NCBI RefSeq assembly: GCF_024622045.1
Contig: NZ_JANKBP010000012.1
DNA from: Rodentibacter caecimuris
GTDB lineage: Bacteria; Pseudomonadota; Gammaproteobacteria; Enterobacterales; Pasteurellaceae
Direction: 5' to 3' (one strand)
DNA length: 64,000 bases
Made by a program: the position numbers and the translations under genes. Shown one piece after another: positions 16,152 to 26,151 of this stretch. The notes under the pieces were generated by a model. The model was not told the DNA's origin, made no database searches, and was given only the letters and a program-made list of their open reading frames with translations. Within the stretch, counting starts at the first letter, position 1. The number at the start of each line of letters is the position of its first letter.

Positions 16152-17657
16152 ATGGCTAATAATCCTCACTCTCCCTACATTTTAGAAATGAGAAATGTAT
16201 CAAAAACATTTCCGGGGGTAAAAGCACTTGATGCAATTAATCTTCGTGTCAGACGTGGCAGTATTCATGCATTAATGGGTGAAAATGGCGCTGGGAAATC
16301 TACTTTAATGAAAATACTATACGGGATCTATATCCCTGATGAGGGAGGAGAATTAATTTTAGACGAAAACCCCTTTAAACCAAGCCGCCCCATTGACGCG
16401 ATTCGTCGCGGATTGACGATGGTGCCACAGGAAATTTCCCCAGCTGCCAATTTAACGATTGCCGATAATTTTTATTTAGGTCGTGAAATCACGCAAGGCA
16501 AGTTTTTCCTTGATCAAAAAGCAATGAATGAGCAAGCGTCAGCTATTTTGAAAGATCTCGGCGTTCCAATGGATGTTACGCTCAAAATGTCCGAAGTATC
16601 GGTGGCAAAAGCACAGTTAGTGGCTATTGCCACCGCAGTTTCCAATGATGCAAAAATCATCATTATGGATGAACCAACAACCTCATTAACCGAAAATGAA
16701 GTGGAGCAACTTTACCGTATTATTGAAACCGTGAAAGCGAGAGGGATCGCGATTATTTTTATTTCCCATAAACTCGATGAAGTTTTCCGTGTATCCGATG
16801 AGATTACAGTCATTCGTGACGGTCAATATGTCGATACCAAACCAACCAAAGAGGTCACCAAAGAGCAACTTATCTCCATGATGGTTGGGCGTGATATGTC
16901 CGAGATGTTTCAACGTGAACGTTTTGAACCTTCCAATGAAACGATACTTGAAATAAAAAATTTTACTCGGGCGGGGCATTATCAAGATATTAACTTTTCT
17001 GTACGCAAAGGTGAAATTTTTGGTATTGCCGGGTTAGTCGGCGCAGGACGCTCAGAGATCGTAGAGGGATTATTCGGTTATAAGCCGGCAGACAGTGGAG
17101 AAATCTATATTAAAGGCAAGAAGGCACACATCAACAATCCGCTTGATGCGATGAAATATAAAATTGGTTTTGTGACAGAAGATAGAAAGCTAACCGGACT
17201 CTTTCTAAATCTTAGTGTGACCGACAACATGATTATGCCGAAAATGTCACCATATCTTGATAATCTCTTAGTTTCAGCCACAAGAGCTCAAAAGACAGCA
17301 AACGAACAAAAAGTAAAATTAAAAATTAAAACGCCAAATGTCGAAGTTATTACCAATAACCTTTCCGGCGGAAATCAACAGAAAGTATTACTTGCCCGAT
17401 GGCTGCTATTAGAACCGGATATTCTAATTTTAGATGAGCCAACAAAAGGAATTGATGTGGGAGCAAAAGCGGAATTATATAAACTGATGGTTGAACTATC
17501 AAAACAAGGTAAAACCATCATTATGATTACCTCAGATATGTTGGAACTTTTATCCATGAGCGACCGTGTCATGGTCATGCACGAAGGACACCAAGTGGGC
17601 ATAATTCCTCATTCGGAGCTAACACAAGAACGGGTTCTTGAATTAGCTTCAGGCTAG
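16152..17657 (+). CDS. Sugar/inositol ABC transporter, ATP-binding protein
   Basis: 501 residues with two ABC domains in tandem, as in RbsA/MglA-type transporters. The first has Walker A GENGAGKST at about residue 40 and Walker B IIIMDEPTTSL; its signature segment is degenerate (SVAKAQLVAI). The second has a loose Walker A (GLVGAGRSE), signature LSGGNQQK and Walker B ILILDEPTKGID. This asymmetry is usual in the family. The ATG at 16152 follows AAGGAG; an earlier in-frame start at 16107 would overlap an uptake sequence region and has no ribosome site. It powers import through the permease encoded next. Confidence 0.93.
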   Translation: MANNPHSPYILEMRNVSKTFPGVKALDAINLRVRRGSIHALMGENGAGKSTLMKILYGIYIPDEGGELILDENPFKPSRPIDAIRRGLTMVPQEISPAANLTIADNFYLGREITQGKFFLDQKAMNEQASAILKDLGVPMDVTLKMSEVSVAKAQLVAIATAVSNDAKIIIMDEPTTSLTENEVEQLYRIIETVKARGIAIIFISHKLDEVFRVSDEITVIRDGQYVDTKPTKEVTKEQLISMMVGRDMSEMFQRERFEPSNETILEIKNFTRAGHYQDINFSVRKGEIFGIAGLVGAGRSEIVEGLFGYKPADSGEIYIKGKKAHINNPLDAMKYKIGFVTEDRKLTGLFLNLSVTDNMIMPKMSPYLDNLLVSATRAQKTANEQKVKLKIKTPNVEVITNNLSGGNQQKVLLARWLLLEPDILILDEPTKGIDVGAKAELYKLMVELSKQGKTIIMITSDMLELLSMSDRVMVMHEGHQVGIIPHSELTQERVLELASG

Positions 17658-17705
17658 TTTTTGATCCATCACCATCGGTTTTTAACAAAAAATAAGAGGT
17701 TTAAT

Positions 17706-18659
17706 ATGGAAAACGTGACATTGAAGAAAATCATCAATGCTTATGGAATGGTCTTAATTTTAATTCTTCTGTTTTTAGGATTATCGATTTCAATTGATGG
17801 TTTTTTCTCGGCAAGAACCATTTGGAGTATTATTGAACAGGTCTCTATGTTTGGTATTATCGCCATTGGTGTGACATTTATCATTATCACAACCGGCATT
17901 GATTTATCATCAGGGTCGGTTGTGGCATTAACCGCCGTGGTTTCTGCTTCAGTCGTAACGGGCGGAGATACGGTATCCGCCGCCCTGCTTGCTTTTTCCG
18001 TATCAATTCTAATTGGTGCTGGATTGGGATTAGTTAACGGCGGACTAACCGCTATCGGCGGTATTCCACCGTTTATCGCCACATTGGGAATGATGATTAT
18101 TGCTCGTGGTGCAGCGCAACTTTATTCCGACGGTCGTCCGATTGATGCCTCTTCCGAAGCTTTTACTTGGATTGCCGATGTGAATATTTTCGGATTACCG
18201 GGCTTGGTATTGCTATATATTTTAATTGTTATCTTCAGTCATATTTTACTTAGCCGTTCAACATTTGGTCGCCACGTTTATGCTGTAGGGGGAAATTTAA
18301 ATGCGGCAAAAATTTGTGGTATCAATACGAATCGAACCCTCATCTGGGTTTACATTCTTGGCGGCGCGCTATCCGGTTTAGCCGGTGCCTTATTGGCAGC
18401 CCGAACTTATGCCGGAAACCCGTCTTACGGTTTAGCTTGGGAGCTGGATGCCATCGCCGCTGCCGTGATCGGCGGAGTATCCTTAAGCGGTGGCTTCGGT
18501 ACGATTCCAATGTGCGTTGTCGGTGCATTAATTATTGGTACAACCAATAAAGGACTGAATATGCTTGGTGTTGATCCATACTGGCAACAAATTGTAAAAG
18601 GTGCGATTATCGTTATTGCCGTGTTACTCGACACATTAAAACGTCGTAAAAAAGGTTAA
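17706..18659 (+). CDS. Sugar/inositol ABC transporter, permease
   Basis: 317 residues and about 8-9 hydrophobic segments, of the RbsC/branched-chain permease family: TGIDLSSGSVVALTAVV near residue 65, GIPPFIATLGMMIIARGAAQ and the loop GGNLNAAKICGINTNRT, the usual ATPase contact. The ATG at 17706 follows AAGAGG. Third and last gene of the transporter operon; a terminator follows at 18685-18717. Confidence 0.92.
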   Translation: MENVTLKKIINAYGMVLILILLFLGLSISIDGFFSARTIWSIIEQVSMFGIIAIGVTFIIITTGIDLSSGSVVALTAVVSASVVTGGDTVSAALLAFSVSILIGAGLGLVNGGLTAIGGIPPFIATLGMMIIARGAAQLYSDGRPIDASSEAFTWIADVNIFGLPGLVLLYILIVIFSHILLSRSTFGRHVYAVGGNLNAAKICGINTNRTLIWVYILGGALSGLAGALLAARTYAGNPSYGLAWELDAIAAAVIGGVSLSGGFGTIPMCVVGALIIGTTNKGLNMLGVDPYWQQIVKGAIIVIAVLLDTLKRRKKG

Positions 18660-18684
18660 TCAATATCAACAAATTTTTGATATA

Positions 18685-18717
18685 AAAGGCTTATGTCCCA
18701 ACGGGAAATAAGCCTTT
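18685..18717 (+). terminator. Terminator after the inositol transporter operon
   Basis: AAAGGCTTA (18685-18693) pairs with TAAGCCTTT (18709-18717), with a small inner stem TCCC/GGGA in the loop. Confidence 0.8.
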
Positions 18718-18801
18718 ATATCGTTCAATCGTCCTATTTCCTTGCATTATTTCCTTTACAGTGTCAAACTCACTGCAATTTTTAATACCTATCAAAAAGC
18801 C

Positions 18802-21156
18802 ATGGCAAAAAAACAGAAAAAACGCACACTCCAAGATCCTCATTATCAACGGGAGTTAGCTAAATACGGCAATCCGATTCCAAGCCGGGAACTTATTTTA
18901 CGCGTAATTAGCGAAAATAACGCACCAATGAATAGGGAAGAAATTTTGACCGCACTTTCCATTCGTGACGAGGAACAAATGGAGGCTATGCGTCGCCGTT
19001 TGCGTGCGATGGAAAATGACGGACAACTTGTTTTCACCAAACGTAAACGCTATGCCTTACCGGAAAAATTAGACCTGGTTAAGGGTTTGGTAATAGGTCA
19101 TCGGGAAGGCTATGGTTTCTTGCAAGTCGAGGGTAAAAAAGAGGACTTTTTCATTCCAAATCCTCAAATGCAACGGGTTATGCACGGTGATTTCGTACTG
19201 GCTCAACCGGCGGGTCTGGATCATCGCGGTCGCCGTGAAGTTCGCATTGTACGTGTGCTAGAAAGCCGTAAAAAACAAATTGTCGGTCGTTTCTTTTTGG
19301 AAAACGGTTTTAGTTATGTGGTACCGGACGATAGCCGTATCGGGCGTGATATTCTTGTACCAAACGAACATCGTAACGGTGCGCGTATGGGGAAAGTGGT
19401 AGTGGTCGAATTACAAGAACGTTCCGCCGCCTTCAATCAGCCGATAGGGATGATTACGGAAATTTTAGGCGACAATATGGCAAAAGGCATGGAAGTGGAA
19501 ATTGCTTTGCGTAATCACGATATTCCTCATAAATTCCCAAGTGCGGTGGAAAAATACGTCAAAAAATTTACCGAAGAGGTGCCTGAAGAAGCCAAAAAAG
19601 GTCGTGTTGATTTACGCAATTTACCGTTAGTTACCATTGATGGCGAAGATGCCCGCGATTTTGATGATGCGGTCTATTGTGAAAAACAGGGTAAAGGCTG
19701 GAAACTTTGGGTGGCGATCGCCGATGTGAGCTACTATGTGCGTTTACGTTCCGCCTTGGATACGGAGGCTCACAACCGAGGGAACTCGGTCTATTTCCCA
19801 AATCGTGTAGTACCGATGTTACCGGAGATTTTATCTAACGGTTTGTGTTCGCTCAATCCGCAGGTCGATCGTCTCTGTATGGTATGTGAAATGCAAGTTT
19901 CCGCCAAAGGTAAACTCACCGCCTATCGTTTTTATGAAGCGGTAATGAATTCCCACGCACGCTTAACCTACACAAAAGTAGCAAAAATATTGGAAGGTGA
20001 TGCAGAATTACAGGAACGTTATGTCTCCCTCGTACCGAATTTGGAAGAACTTCATCATCTCTATCAAGCCTTGCTTTCCTCCCGACACCAACGCGGTGCG
20101 ATTGATTTTGAAACGATTGAAAGCAAATTTATTTTCAATGCCATGGGACGTATTGAGCGGATTGAACCGGTAATTCGTAACGATGCTCATAAAATCATTG
20201 AAGAATGTATGATCCTTGCCAATATTGCTGCCGCTAATTTTATGGAAAAACACAATGAACCGGCACTATATCGTATTCACGCAATGCCAAGTGAAGAAAA
20301 ACTCACGTCATTCCGTACTTTTTTGAGTGAGTTCGGTTTAACGTTGGAGGGCGGGAGAAAACCGACACCGAAAGATTATGCCGCTCTGCTAGAAAAAATA
20401 AAAACACGACCGGATCACGAGCTGATTCAAATTATGTTGCTACGTTCTTTAAGCCAAGCAGTGTACAATGCGGACAATATCGGGCATTTTGGCTTAGCAC
20501 TAGAAGAATATGCCCATTTTACTTCCCCTATCCGCCGTTATCCGGATTTAACACTCCATCGCAGCATTAAATATTTACTTGCCAAAGAACAGGGGATAAA
20601 ACGTAAAACCACTAACAGTGGCGGCTATCATTATTCCCTTGATGAAATGGATCTATTGGGCGATCATTGTTCAATGACGGAACGCCGCGCCGACGACGCA
20701 ACTCGTGAAGTTGCGGATTGGTTGAAATGCGAATATATGCAAGATCACATTAGCAGTGAGTTTAACGGGGTGATTTCTTCCGTAACCGGTTTTGGATTGT
20801 TTGTACGTTTGGACGATTTATTCATTGACGGCTTAGTGCATATTTCCACCTTAGAAAATGACTACTATCAATTTGACGCTGCCAAACAGCGTTTAATTGG
20901 CGAAAATAGCGGCATACAATACCGATTGGGCGATAAAGTGCGTATTCGGGTGGAAGCCGTTCATTTAGAACAAAAAATGATAGATTTTTCACTGGTCAGT
21001 AGCGAACGCAAACCAAGTCGCGTCGGTAAAACGGCAAAAGAAAAAACTAAAAAAGTATTCAAAGAGTTGCCTAAAAAGGTGACGAGAAAACGCAAAAGTG
21101 CGGTCAAAAATAAAAAAGTATCTAAAAAACCGAGAAAATCGAAAATACAATCCTAG
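18802..21156 (+). CDS. rnr: Ribonuclease R
   Basis: 784 residues. A processive 3'-5' exoribonuclease that degrades structured RNA. Order of domains: N-terminal winged helix (about 25-85), cold-shock domains, the RNB catalytic domain with IDGEDARDFDDAVY holding the metal-binding Asp residues, a C-terminal S1 domain (GVISSVTGFGLFVRL, VHISTL) and a very basic Lys-rich tail. The ATG at 18802 matches the family start (MAKKQKK); its ribosome site is weak. rlmB follows 54 bases downstream, the usual rnr-rlmB pair. Uptake sequences at 18949, 19539 and 21096. Confidence 0.96.
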   Translation: MAKKQKKRTLQDPHYQRELAKYGNPIPSRELILRVISENNAPMNREEILTALSIRDEEQMEAMRRRLRAMENDGQLVFTKRKRYALPEKLDLVKGLVIGHREGYGFLQVEGKKEDFFIPNPQMQRVMHGDFVLAQPAGLDHRGRREVRIVRVLESRKKQIVGRFFLENGFSYVVPDDSRIGRDILVPNEHRNGARMGKVVVVELQERSAAFNQPIGMITEILGDNMAKGMEVEIALRNHDIPHKFPSAVEKYVKKFTEEVPEEAKKGRVDLRNLPLVTIDGEDARDFDDAVYCEKQGKGWKLWVAIADVSYYVRLRSALDTEAHNRGNSVYFPNRVVPMLPEILSNGLCSLNPQVDRLCMVCEMQVSAKGKLTAYRFYEAVMNSHARLTYTKVAKILEGDAELQERYVSLVPNLEELHHLYQALLSSRHQRGAIDFETIESKFIFNAMGRIERIEPVIRNDAHKIIEECMILANIAAANFMEKHNEPALYRIHAMPSEEKLTSFRTFLSEFGLTLEGGRKPTPKDYAALLEKIKTRPDHELIQIMLLRSLSQAVYNADNIGHFGLALEEYAHFTSPIRRYPDLTLHRSIKYLLAKEQGIKRKTTNSGGYHYSLDEMDLLGDHCSMTERRADDATREVADWLKCEYMQDHISSEFNGVISSVTGFGLFVRLDDLFIDGLVHISTLENDYYQFDAAKQRLIGENSGIQYRLGDKVRIRVEAVHLEQKMIDFSLVSSERKPSRVGKTAKEKTKKVFKELPKKVTRKRKSAVKNKKVSKKPRKSKIQS

Positions 21157-21210
21157 ATTTTCCTATTTTCTTGAAAAGAAAAATAAATAACAAAATATAA
21201 AAGAGAGCCT

Positions 21211-21951
21211 ATGTCAGAACAAATCTATGGCATTCACGCCGTAAACAGTATTTTAACCCATACACCGGAACGCCTTATTGAAGTGTTTGTACTAAAAGGA
21301 CGTGAAGATAAACGCCTACAATCATTACTAAACGAATTGCACTCAATCGGCATTGGTGTGCAATTTGTGAATCGTCAAACGTTAGACAAAAAAGCCAACG
21401 GTGAAGTACATCAAGGTATTATTGCACGCGTGCAAGCCATGAAAGAACTGGGTGAAAAAGATCTTGATGACATTCTACAAAATAGCCAAAATCCACTTTT
21501 ATTAGTGCTTGACGGCGTAACCGATCCCCACAATCTCGGTGCTTGTTTGCGTACCGCAGATGCGGCGGGCGTAGCAGCAGTCATCGTACCGAAAGATAAA
21601 TCGGCACAACTCACTTCCGTTGCGCGTAAAGTGGCGTGCGGAGCGGCGGAAACCGTCCCGCTCATTCGTGTTACTAATCTTTCCCGTACCCTTCGTGACT
21701 TACAGCAAAATCACAATATTTGGGTTGTGGGAACAGCCGGCGAGGCGACCGAAACGATTTATCAAAGCAAGCTCACCGGTGCACTTGCACTGGTCATGGG
21801 GGCGGAAGGCGAAGGAATGCGCCGTTTAACCAGAGAACATTGCGATCAGCTGATAAGTATCCCAATGGCAGGATCGGTTTCGTCCTTGAATGTCTCGGTG
21901 GCAACAGGCGTATGTTTGTTTGAGATTGTGCGTCAACGTTTAAGCATATAA
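21211..21951 (+). CDS. rlmB: 23S rRNA (guanosine-2251-2'-O)-methyltransferase
   Basis: 246 residues. A SPOUT-class enzyme that methylates G2251 of 23S rRNA using S-adenosylmethionine. It has an N-terminal substrate domain (1-75), then the knot motifs LDGVTDPHNLGACLRTADA, VMGAEGEGMRRL and IPMAGSVSSLNVSVATG. It lies just after rnr, as in other gammaproteobacteria. Confidence 0.95.
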   Translation: MSEQIYGIHAVNSILTHTPERLIEVFVLKGREDKRLQSLLNELHSIGIGVQFVNRQTLDKKANGEVHQGIIARVQAMKELGEKDLDDILQNSQNPLLLVLDGVTDPHNLGACLRTADAAGVAAVIVPKDKSAQLTSVARKVACGAAETVPLIRVTNLSRTLRDLQQNHNIWVVGTAGEATETIYQSKLTGALALVMGAEGEGMRRLTREHCDQLISIPMAGSVSSLNVSVATGVCLFEIVRQRLSI

Positions 21952-21981
21952 AAACATTTTAAAAAGTAACCGCACTTTTAT

Positions 21982-22017
21982 AAAAATACCGAGTATTTTT
22001 ATACTCGGTATTTTTTA
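21982..22017. terminator. Bidirectional terminator between rlmB and brnQ
   Basis: A 15-bp stem (21982-21996 with 22001-22015) flanks a 4-base loop, with A and T runs on both sides. A perfect uptake sequence sits just before it at 21969. Confidence 0.9.
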
Positions 22018-22033
22018 TTATGCGGCTATTTTT

Positions 22034-23329
22034 TTAAGCTTTTTTCCGTCCTAATAATAACGATAACGCCAAGGCAATAAATGCCGGAATCAACCATGCC
22101 ATGCCGTCGGAATAAAGCGGTAAATGGCCCAGTAAATTCTCAACGGATTGCGGTAGTAAATCAACGTTTTTCAAACTATCACAAGCACTAAAGCACACCG
22201 TAACCAGTAAAGTGAGGTAATAACTGAGTTTAATATTCGGCAATTTACTACGGATAATTTGCAGTAATACCAACATAATTGCTACCGGATAAATCAATAA
22301 TAATGCCGGAATAGTAATTCTTAATAATTCCGTTAAACCGGTTTGTGCCACCGTTGTAGTTAAAATCGTAAATACGACGACCCAAAACGGATAAGATAAA
22401 CGAACATGGAATTTAGAGAAATAATCCGCACAGGCGCTGGTAACCCCTACAAGTGTCGTGATATTCGCTAAAATAATAATGCCTGACATAATCCAAGTAC
22501 CGGAAATCCCAAATAAAGCATTAACATAACGGGAGAAAATTTGCCCGCCATTGGTTGCGCCCTCTGCCACTTGCGCACTGGTCGCCCCCAGATAGAACAA
22601 GGCAAAATACAGCATTGCCAATAAAAACACGGAAATCAACCCTGCGGAAATAGTATATTTCATAACCTTTTGCGGAGCAGTCACATTCCGTACAGCCAAT
22701 GCACGGGCAACAATCCCACCAAAGGCAATAGCCGCCAACACATCCATGGTTTGGTAGCCGCTGATTAATCCGGAAGTAATTGCAGGATTTGTGGCATAAG
22801 CCTTGCTTGGCTCAACAATGTCGGAAAGTGGGGAGATAATAACGCTCACAGCTACCACAACCAATAACACGAGCAATGCCGGTGTCATAAATTTTCCTAC
22901 GGTTGAAACAATCGTATTAGGGCGTAACATAAAAAACATCCCGATAACATTGAAAACCAGGGAAAAAATAAAATGGGCGTTATCGGTGTCATTCACAATA
23001 TTCAGCGGTAACCATGCCATTTCATAGGCGACATTAGTCACACGCGGCATGGCGAACAGAGAACCAATTACTAAATATAATATGGTTAAAAATATCATCT
23101 CCGCCCACTTCGGCAAATCGCGGGAAAGTTCCTCCCCTCTCCCAAGCATCGCAACAACAACCAACGTAATAAATGGCATGAATACACCGGTTAATATAAA
23201 GCCAAAAGATGCCGTAGCCCAATATGAGCCTGCCGTAAACCCTTCCATTGGCGGAAAAATAATATTTCCTGCACCTAAAAAAAGCGCAAAAATCATCATT
23301 CCTAAAACAATAATATCTTTACGAGTCAT
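22034..23329 (-). CDS. brnQ: Branched-chain amino acid transporter
   Basis: 431 residues with 12 predicted hydrophobic segments. It belongs to the LIVCS family of sodium- or proton-coupled carriers for leucine, isoleucine and valine. Recognised by the start IIVLGMMIFALFLGAGNIIFPP, the motif GYQTMDVLAAIAFGGIV and the length. It is a single gene, convergent with rlmB and divergent from nhaA. The ribosome site ahead of the ATG is weak. Confidence 0.93.
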   Translation of the reverse strand: MTRKDIIVLGMMIFALFLGAGNIIFPPMEGFTAGSYWATASFGFILTGVFMPFITLVVVAMLGRGEELSRDLPKWAEMIFLTILYLVIGSLFAMPRVTNVAYEMAWLPLNIVNDTDNAHFIFSLVFNVIGMFFMLRPNTIVSTVGKFMTPALLVLLVVVAVSVIISPLSDIVEPSKAYATNPAITSGLISGYQTMDVLAAIAFGGIVARALAVRNVTAPQKVMKYTISAGLISVFLLAMLYFALFYLGATSAQVAEGATNGGQIFSRYVNALFGISGTWIMSGIIILANITTLVGVTSACADYFSKFHVRLSYPFWVVVFTILTTTVAQTGLTELLRITIPALLLIYPVAIMLVLLQIIRSKLPNIKLSYYLTLLVTVCFSACDSLKNVDLLPQSVENLLGHLPLYSDGMAWLIPAFIALALSLLLGRKKA

Positions 23330-23556
23330 AGTATTCTCAGTTAATAAAAAGGAGCTTATTCTACTACAAAGTACTTGATAACCCTAATCTTCAAATAAAA
23401 AAATGTGAGCTCGAGCATTCAATCAATATTAACGCAAAAACTATCAAAAAAATGACCGCACTTTCAGACCGATATTTTTCGTAGATAATAAAAATGTGAT
23501 AGTATCGGGGCTTCTTTGAGTTTTTTTATTGTATTTATTTTTGGGGAGATCTTTTT

Positions 23557-24720
23557 ATGTTGCAACTGATACAACGATTTTTCAAACTCGAATCATCCGG
23601 CGGAATTTTATTGCTCTTCGCCGCATTTATCGCAATTTTATTTGCCAACTCACCTTTCAATACTTTTTATCATGACTTTTTAAATCTACCGGTAAGTATC
23701 CAAATCGGTAGTTTCGCAATTAATAAAACCCTCATTCATTGGATTAATGACGGCTTTATGGCGGTGTTTTTCGTTCTAGTAGGATTGGAAGTCAAGCGTG
23801 AACTGTTAGAGGGGTCGCTTTCCAGCTATCAACAAGCCGTTTTTCCGGCAATTGCCGCAGTAGGCGGTATGCTAATCCCTGCATTGGTTTATATTTTGAT
23901 TGCGCACGACGATCCAACCTTAGCCAACGGTTGGGCAATTCCAATGGCAACGGATATCGCTTTTGCACTAGGGGTTATGGCACTGTTAAGCAAACAGGTT
24001 CCTCTGCCGTTAAAAGTTTTTTTATTAGCGCTTGCGATCATTGATGATTTGGGCGCTATTGTCGTCATTGCGTTATTCTTCTCCCATGGCTTAAGTATTC
24101 AAGCGCTCATTTTCTCGGCAATCGCAATCATTCTACTCATTGTATTAAACCGCTTTAAAGTCACCGCACTTTGCGCTTATATGGTGGTCGGCACAATCTT
24201 ATGGGCATCTGTCTTAAAATCCGGCGTACATGCTACACTCGCCGGTGTTATTATCGGTTTCTGTATCCCTCTCAAAGGTGAAAAAGGCGAAACACCATTA
24301 GAAGATTTTGAGCATTTACTTGCGCCTTGGACTGCATTCCTTATTTTACCGTTATTTGCCTTTGCCAATGCAGGGGTAAGTTTTGAAGGGTTGGATTTTT
24401 CTATGCTGACCTCACCGTTATTACTCGCCATTGCCTTAGGCTTGATTATCGGCAAACCGGTCGGTGTATTTGCTTTCAGTTATCTTTCGGTGAAGTTAGG
24501 CATCGCGAAGTTACCGGAAGAAATTAATTTTAAACAAATTTTTGCCGTCGCCATTCTGTGCGGTATCGGATTCACAATGTCCATGTTTCTGGCAAGCCTT
24601 GCTTTTGAGGCGAATGCCGGTGAAAGTGTCAATACGCTTTCCCGTTTGGGTATTCTGATCGGTTCGACAATCTCTGCTATTGTCGGGTATCTCTTCTTAA
24701 AACAAACCACAAAAGCATAA
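23557..24720 (+). CDS. nhaA: Na+/H+ antiporter NhaA
   Basis: 387 residues with about 12 hydrophobic segments. Expels sodium in exchange for protons and helps pH control. The key acidic pair is visible in LALAIIDDLGAI, and the interrupted-helix region PMATDIAFALGVMALL is conserved. GGGGAG precedes the ATG. One uptake sequence is inside (24163). The downstream uptake sequence at 24732 forms part of its terminator. Confidence 0.96.
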   Translation: MLQLIQRFFKLESSGGILLLFAAFIAILFANSPFNTFYHDFLNLPVSIQIGSFAINKTLIHWINDGFMAVFFVLVGLEVKRELLEGSLSSYQQAVFPAIAAVGGMLIPALVYILIAHDDPTLANGWAIPMATDIAFALGVMALLSKQVPLPLKVFLLALAIIDDLGAIVVIALFFSHGLSIQALIFSAIAIILLIVLNRFKVTALCAYMVVGTILWASVLKSGVHATLAGVIIGFCIPLKGEKGETPLEDFEHLLAPWTAFLILPLFAFANAGVSFEGLDFSMLTSPLLLAIALGLIIGKPVGVFAFSYLSVKLGIAKLPEEINFKQIFAVAILCGIGFTMSMFLASLAFEANAGESVNTLSRLGILIGSTISAIVGYLFLKQTTKA

Positions 24721-24729
24721 CATTTCCTA

Positions 24730-24759
24730 AAAAGTGCGGTTAATTTTGACCTCACTTTT
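24730..24759 (+). terminator. Terminator after nhaA made from a perfect and a decayed uptake sequence
   Basis: AAAAGTGCGGT (24730-24740) pairs with ACCTCACTTTT (about 24749-24759) with one mismatch, where an uptake core has CTC in place of CGC. T-rich sequence follows. Confidence 0.7.
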
Positions 24760-24769
24760 GCTTTATTAC

Positions 24770-24931
24770 TACGGTATTATGTAGTTGCACAATTTAAAGA
24801 AAATGTAGGGACACCATACTGGCGTCCGCCACACAACTTTTTGAAATTATTTAATTTTTTTGGGGTGCCAGCGTGGCGTCCCTACCTATGAGATAAAATC
24901 AAAGTTTGTACAACTGCTACATAATGCCGCT
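24770..24931. repeat. MITE-like inverted-repeat element
   Basis: A 160-base non-coding palindrome. The ends pair: GGTATTATGTAG-TTGCACAA at the left and the complement of TTGTACAACTGCTACATAATGCC at the right, with small gaps. An inner pair, GTAGGGACACCA-TACTGGC and the complement of GCCAGCGTGGCGTCCCTAC, lies about 20-25 bases in. The centre is an A/T-rich spacer. This layout fits a miniature inverted-repeat element or a structured intergenic repeat. No target-site duplication is obvious. Confidence 0.6.
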
Positions 24932-24938
24932 TTACTGA

Positions 24939-25838
24939 TTATTTAACTTTAAATAATTTCAACAACAAATCAAAAATATAATTTTCCACCGTTGAATAAT
25001 TATTTTTCTTCAATCGGCAAAGTGTGACCCGCCATAAAATCGGTTCGTTAATTTTACGACAGACAAATTCCGGCGATTGATATTGCTCAGCGATGGGATA
25101 AGGTAAGATTGTTAATAGATCGTGATTGAGTTTTACCGCATTGAGCATAAAGTCCCAAGAGCCGGATTCAATCACAATATTCGGATAAATGTTATGTCGT
25201 TCGAAATGTTCTTTTAATTGATGGGAGATCATAAAATTCTTATCAAAGATGGCCATTTTTTGTTTATTTAAATCCCGCCATTCAATTTTTTCTTTATTTG
25301 CCAGCGGATGATTCGGCGATAAAAAGAGAGAAAGTTCCGAATGATGAATGGCAAAAGAATCAATGATATTTTTAGAGATCCCCTCCGGATAAAGCAAAAC
25401 GGCAAGATCCACTTGTTCCAGTAATAATTCACTTTTTAATGCAAAAGCGCCTTGCTCCTTTACAGTAATATTGATAGTAGGGTTATTTAAAATAAGTGAA
25501 GGAATCACATCGGAAAAGACAACGGATAAGATTAAAGGCGGAATACCAATCGTGATATTACCAATCAGCTCCGTGTTCTCATTATGTAAATTGCGGTGCA
25601 TATCGTTATATTTAGCAATAATTTCCTTCGCATCATGGTAATAATTTTCACCGATATAAGTCAGCCCCATTATTTTTCCGTTTGAACGTTTAAATAATTG
25701 AATTTCCTCTCTTTGTTCAAAATCAGAAATCATCATACTGAGCGTAGGTTGAGAAATATATAAATTTTGAGCCGTTTTACTCAAATTAAAGTTATTTTCA
25801 ACAATCGCAATGAAATAGCGTAAATGCCGAATATCCAT
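24939..25838 (-). CDS. LysR-family regulator of the ato operon
   Basis: 299 residues, the normal length. The N-terminal helix-turn-helix (1-60) reads DIRHLRYFIAIVENN then KTAQNLYISQPTLSMMISDFE. The C-terminal ligand-binding domain (about 90-295) is of the periplasmic-binding type. It is divergent from the acetoacetate genes, 313 bases apart, so I infer that it controls them. The effector is probably acetoacetate or a related short-chain acid, unproven. A 17-base palindrome sits 52 bases ahead of its own start. Confidence 0.9.
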   Translation of the reverse strand: MDIRHLRYFIAIVENNFNLSKTAQNLYISQPTLSMMISDFEQREEIQLFKRSNGKIMGLTYIGENYYHDAKEIIAKYNDMHRNLHNENTELIGNITIGIPPLILSVVFSDVIPSLILNNPTINITVKEQGAFALKSELLLEQVDLAVLLYPEGISKNIIDSFAIHHSELSLFLSPNHPLANKEKIEWRDLNKQKMAIFDKNFMISHQLKEHFERHNIYPNIVIESGSWDFMLNAVKLNHDLLTILPYPIAEQYQSPEFVCRKINEPILWRVTLCRLKKNNYSTVENYIFDLLLKLFKVK

Positions 25839-25889
25839 TTGATGTCCTCTGTAAGGGTGACAAACTTTATAAACCGATTCTATATTTTG

Positions 25890-25906
25890 TATAAATTAAA
25901 TTTATA
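25890..25906. promoter_or_regulatory. Candidate LysR binding site in the ato divergent promoter
   Basis: TATAAAT-TAA-ATTTATA is a perfect 7-base inverted repeat with the T-N11-A form used by LysR proteins. It lies in the 313-base gap (25839-26151), 52 bases from the regulator start and 246 from atoD. The rest of the gap shows no gene. Confidence 0.45.
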
Positions 25907-26151
25907 GCATTCTAAAAAATCTGTATTTCTCCTGCTAAATACCTTCTGATATTCTGCTTTGCAAGTTTTGTAAACAGCAGGAAAAAATACCTTAGTGTAA
26001 CAATTAGTTCCTACTTTATACCTGAAGTTAGGCTGTATTTCCAGTATTTATGCCGTCACTAAATAGAAAGTTATATTGTTTGTTTTATTTTAAACGAACG
26101 GCGTCTTTATTATAAAAATTTTTGATTAAAACATTAATTTGGAGAAAAGCT

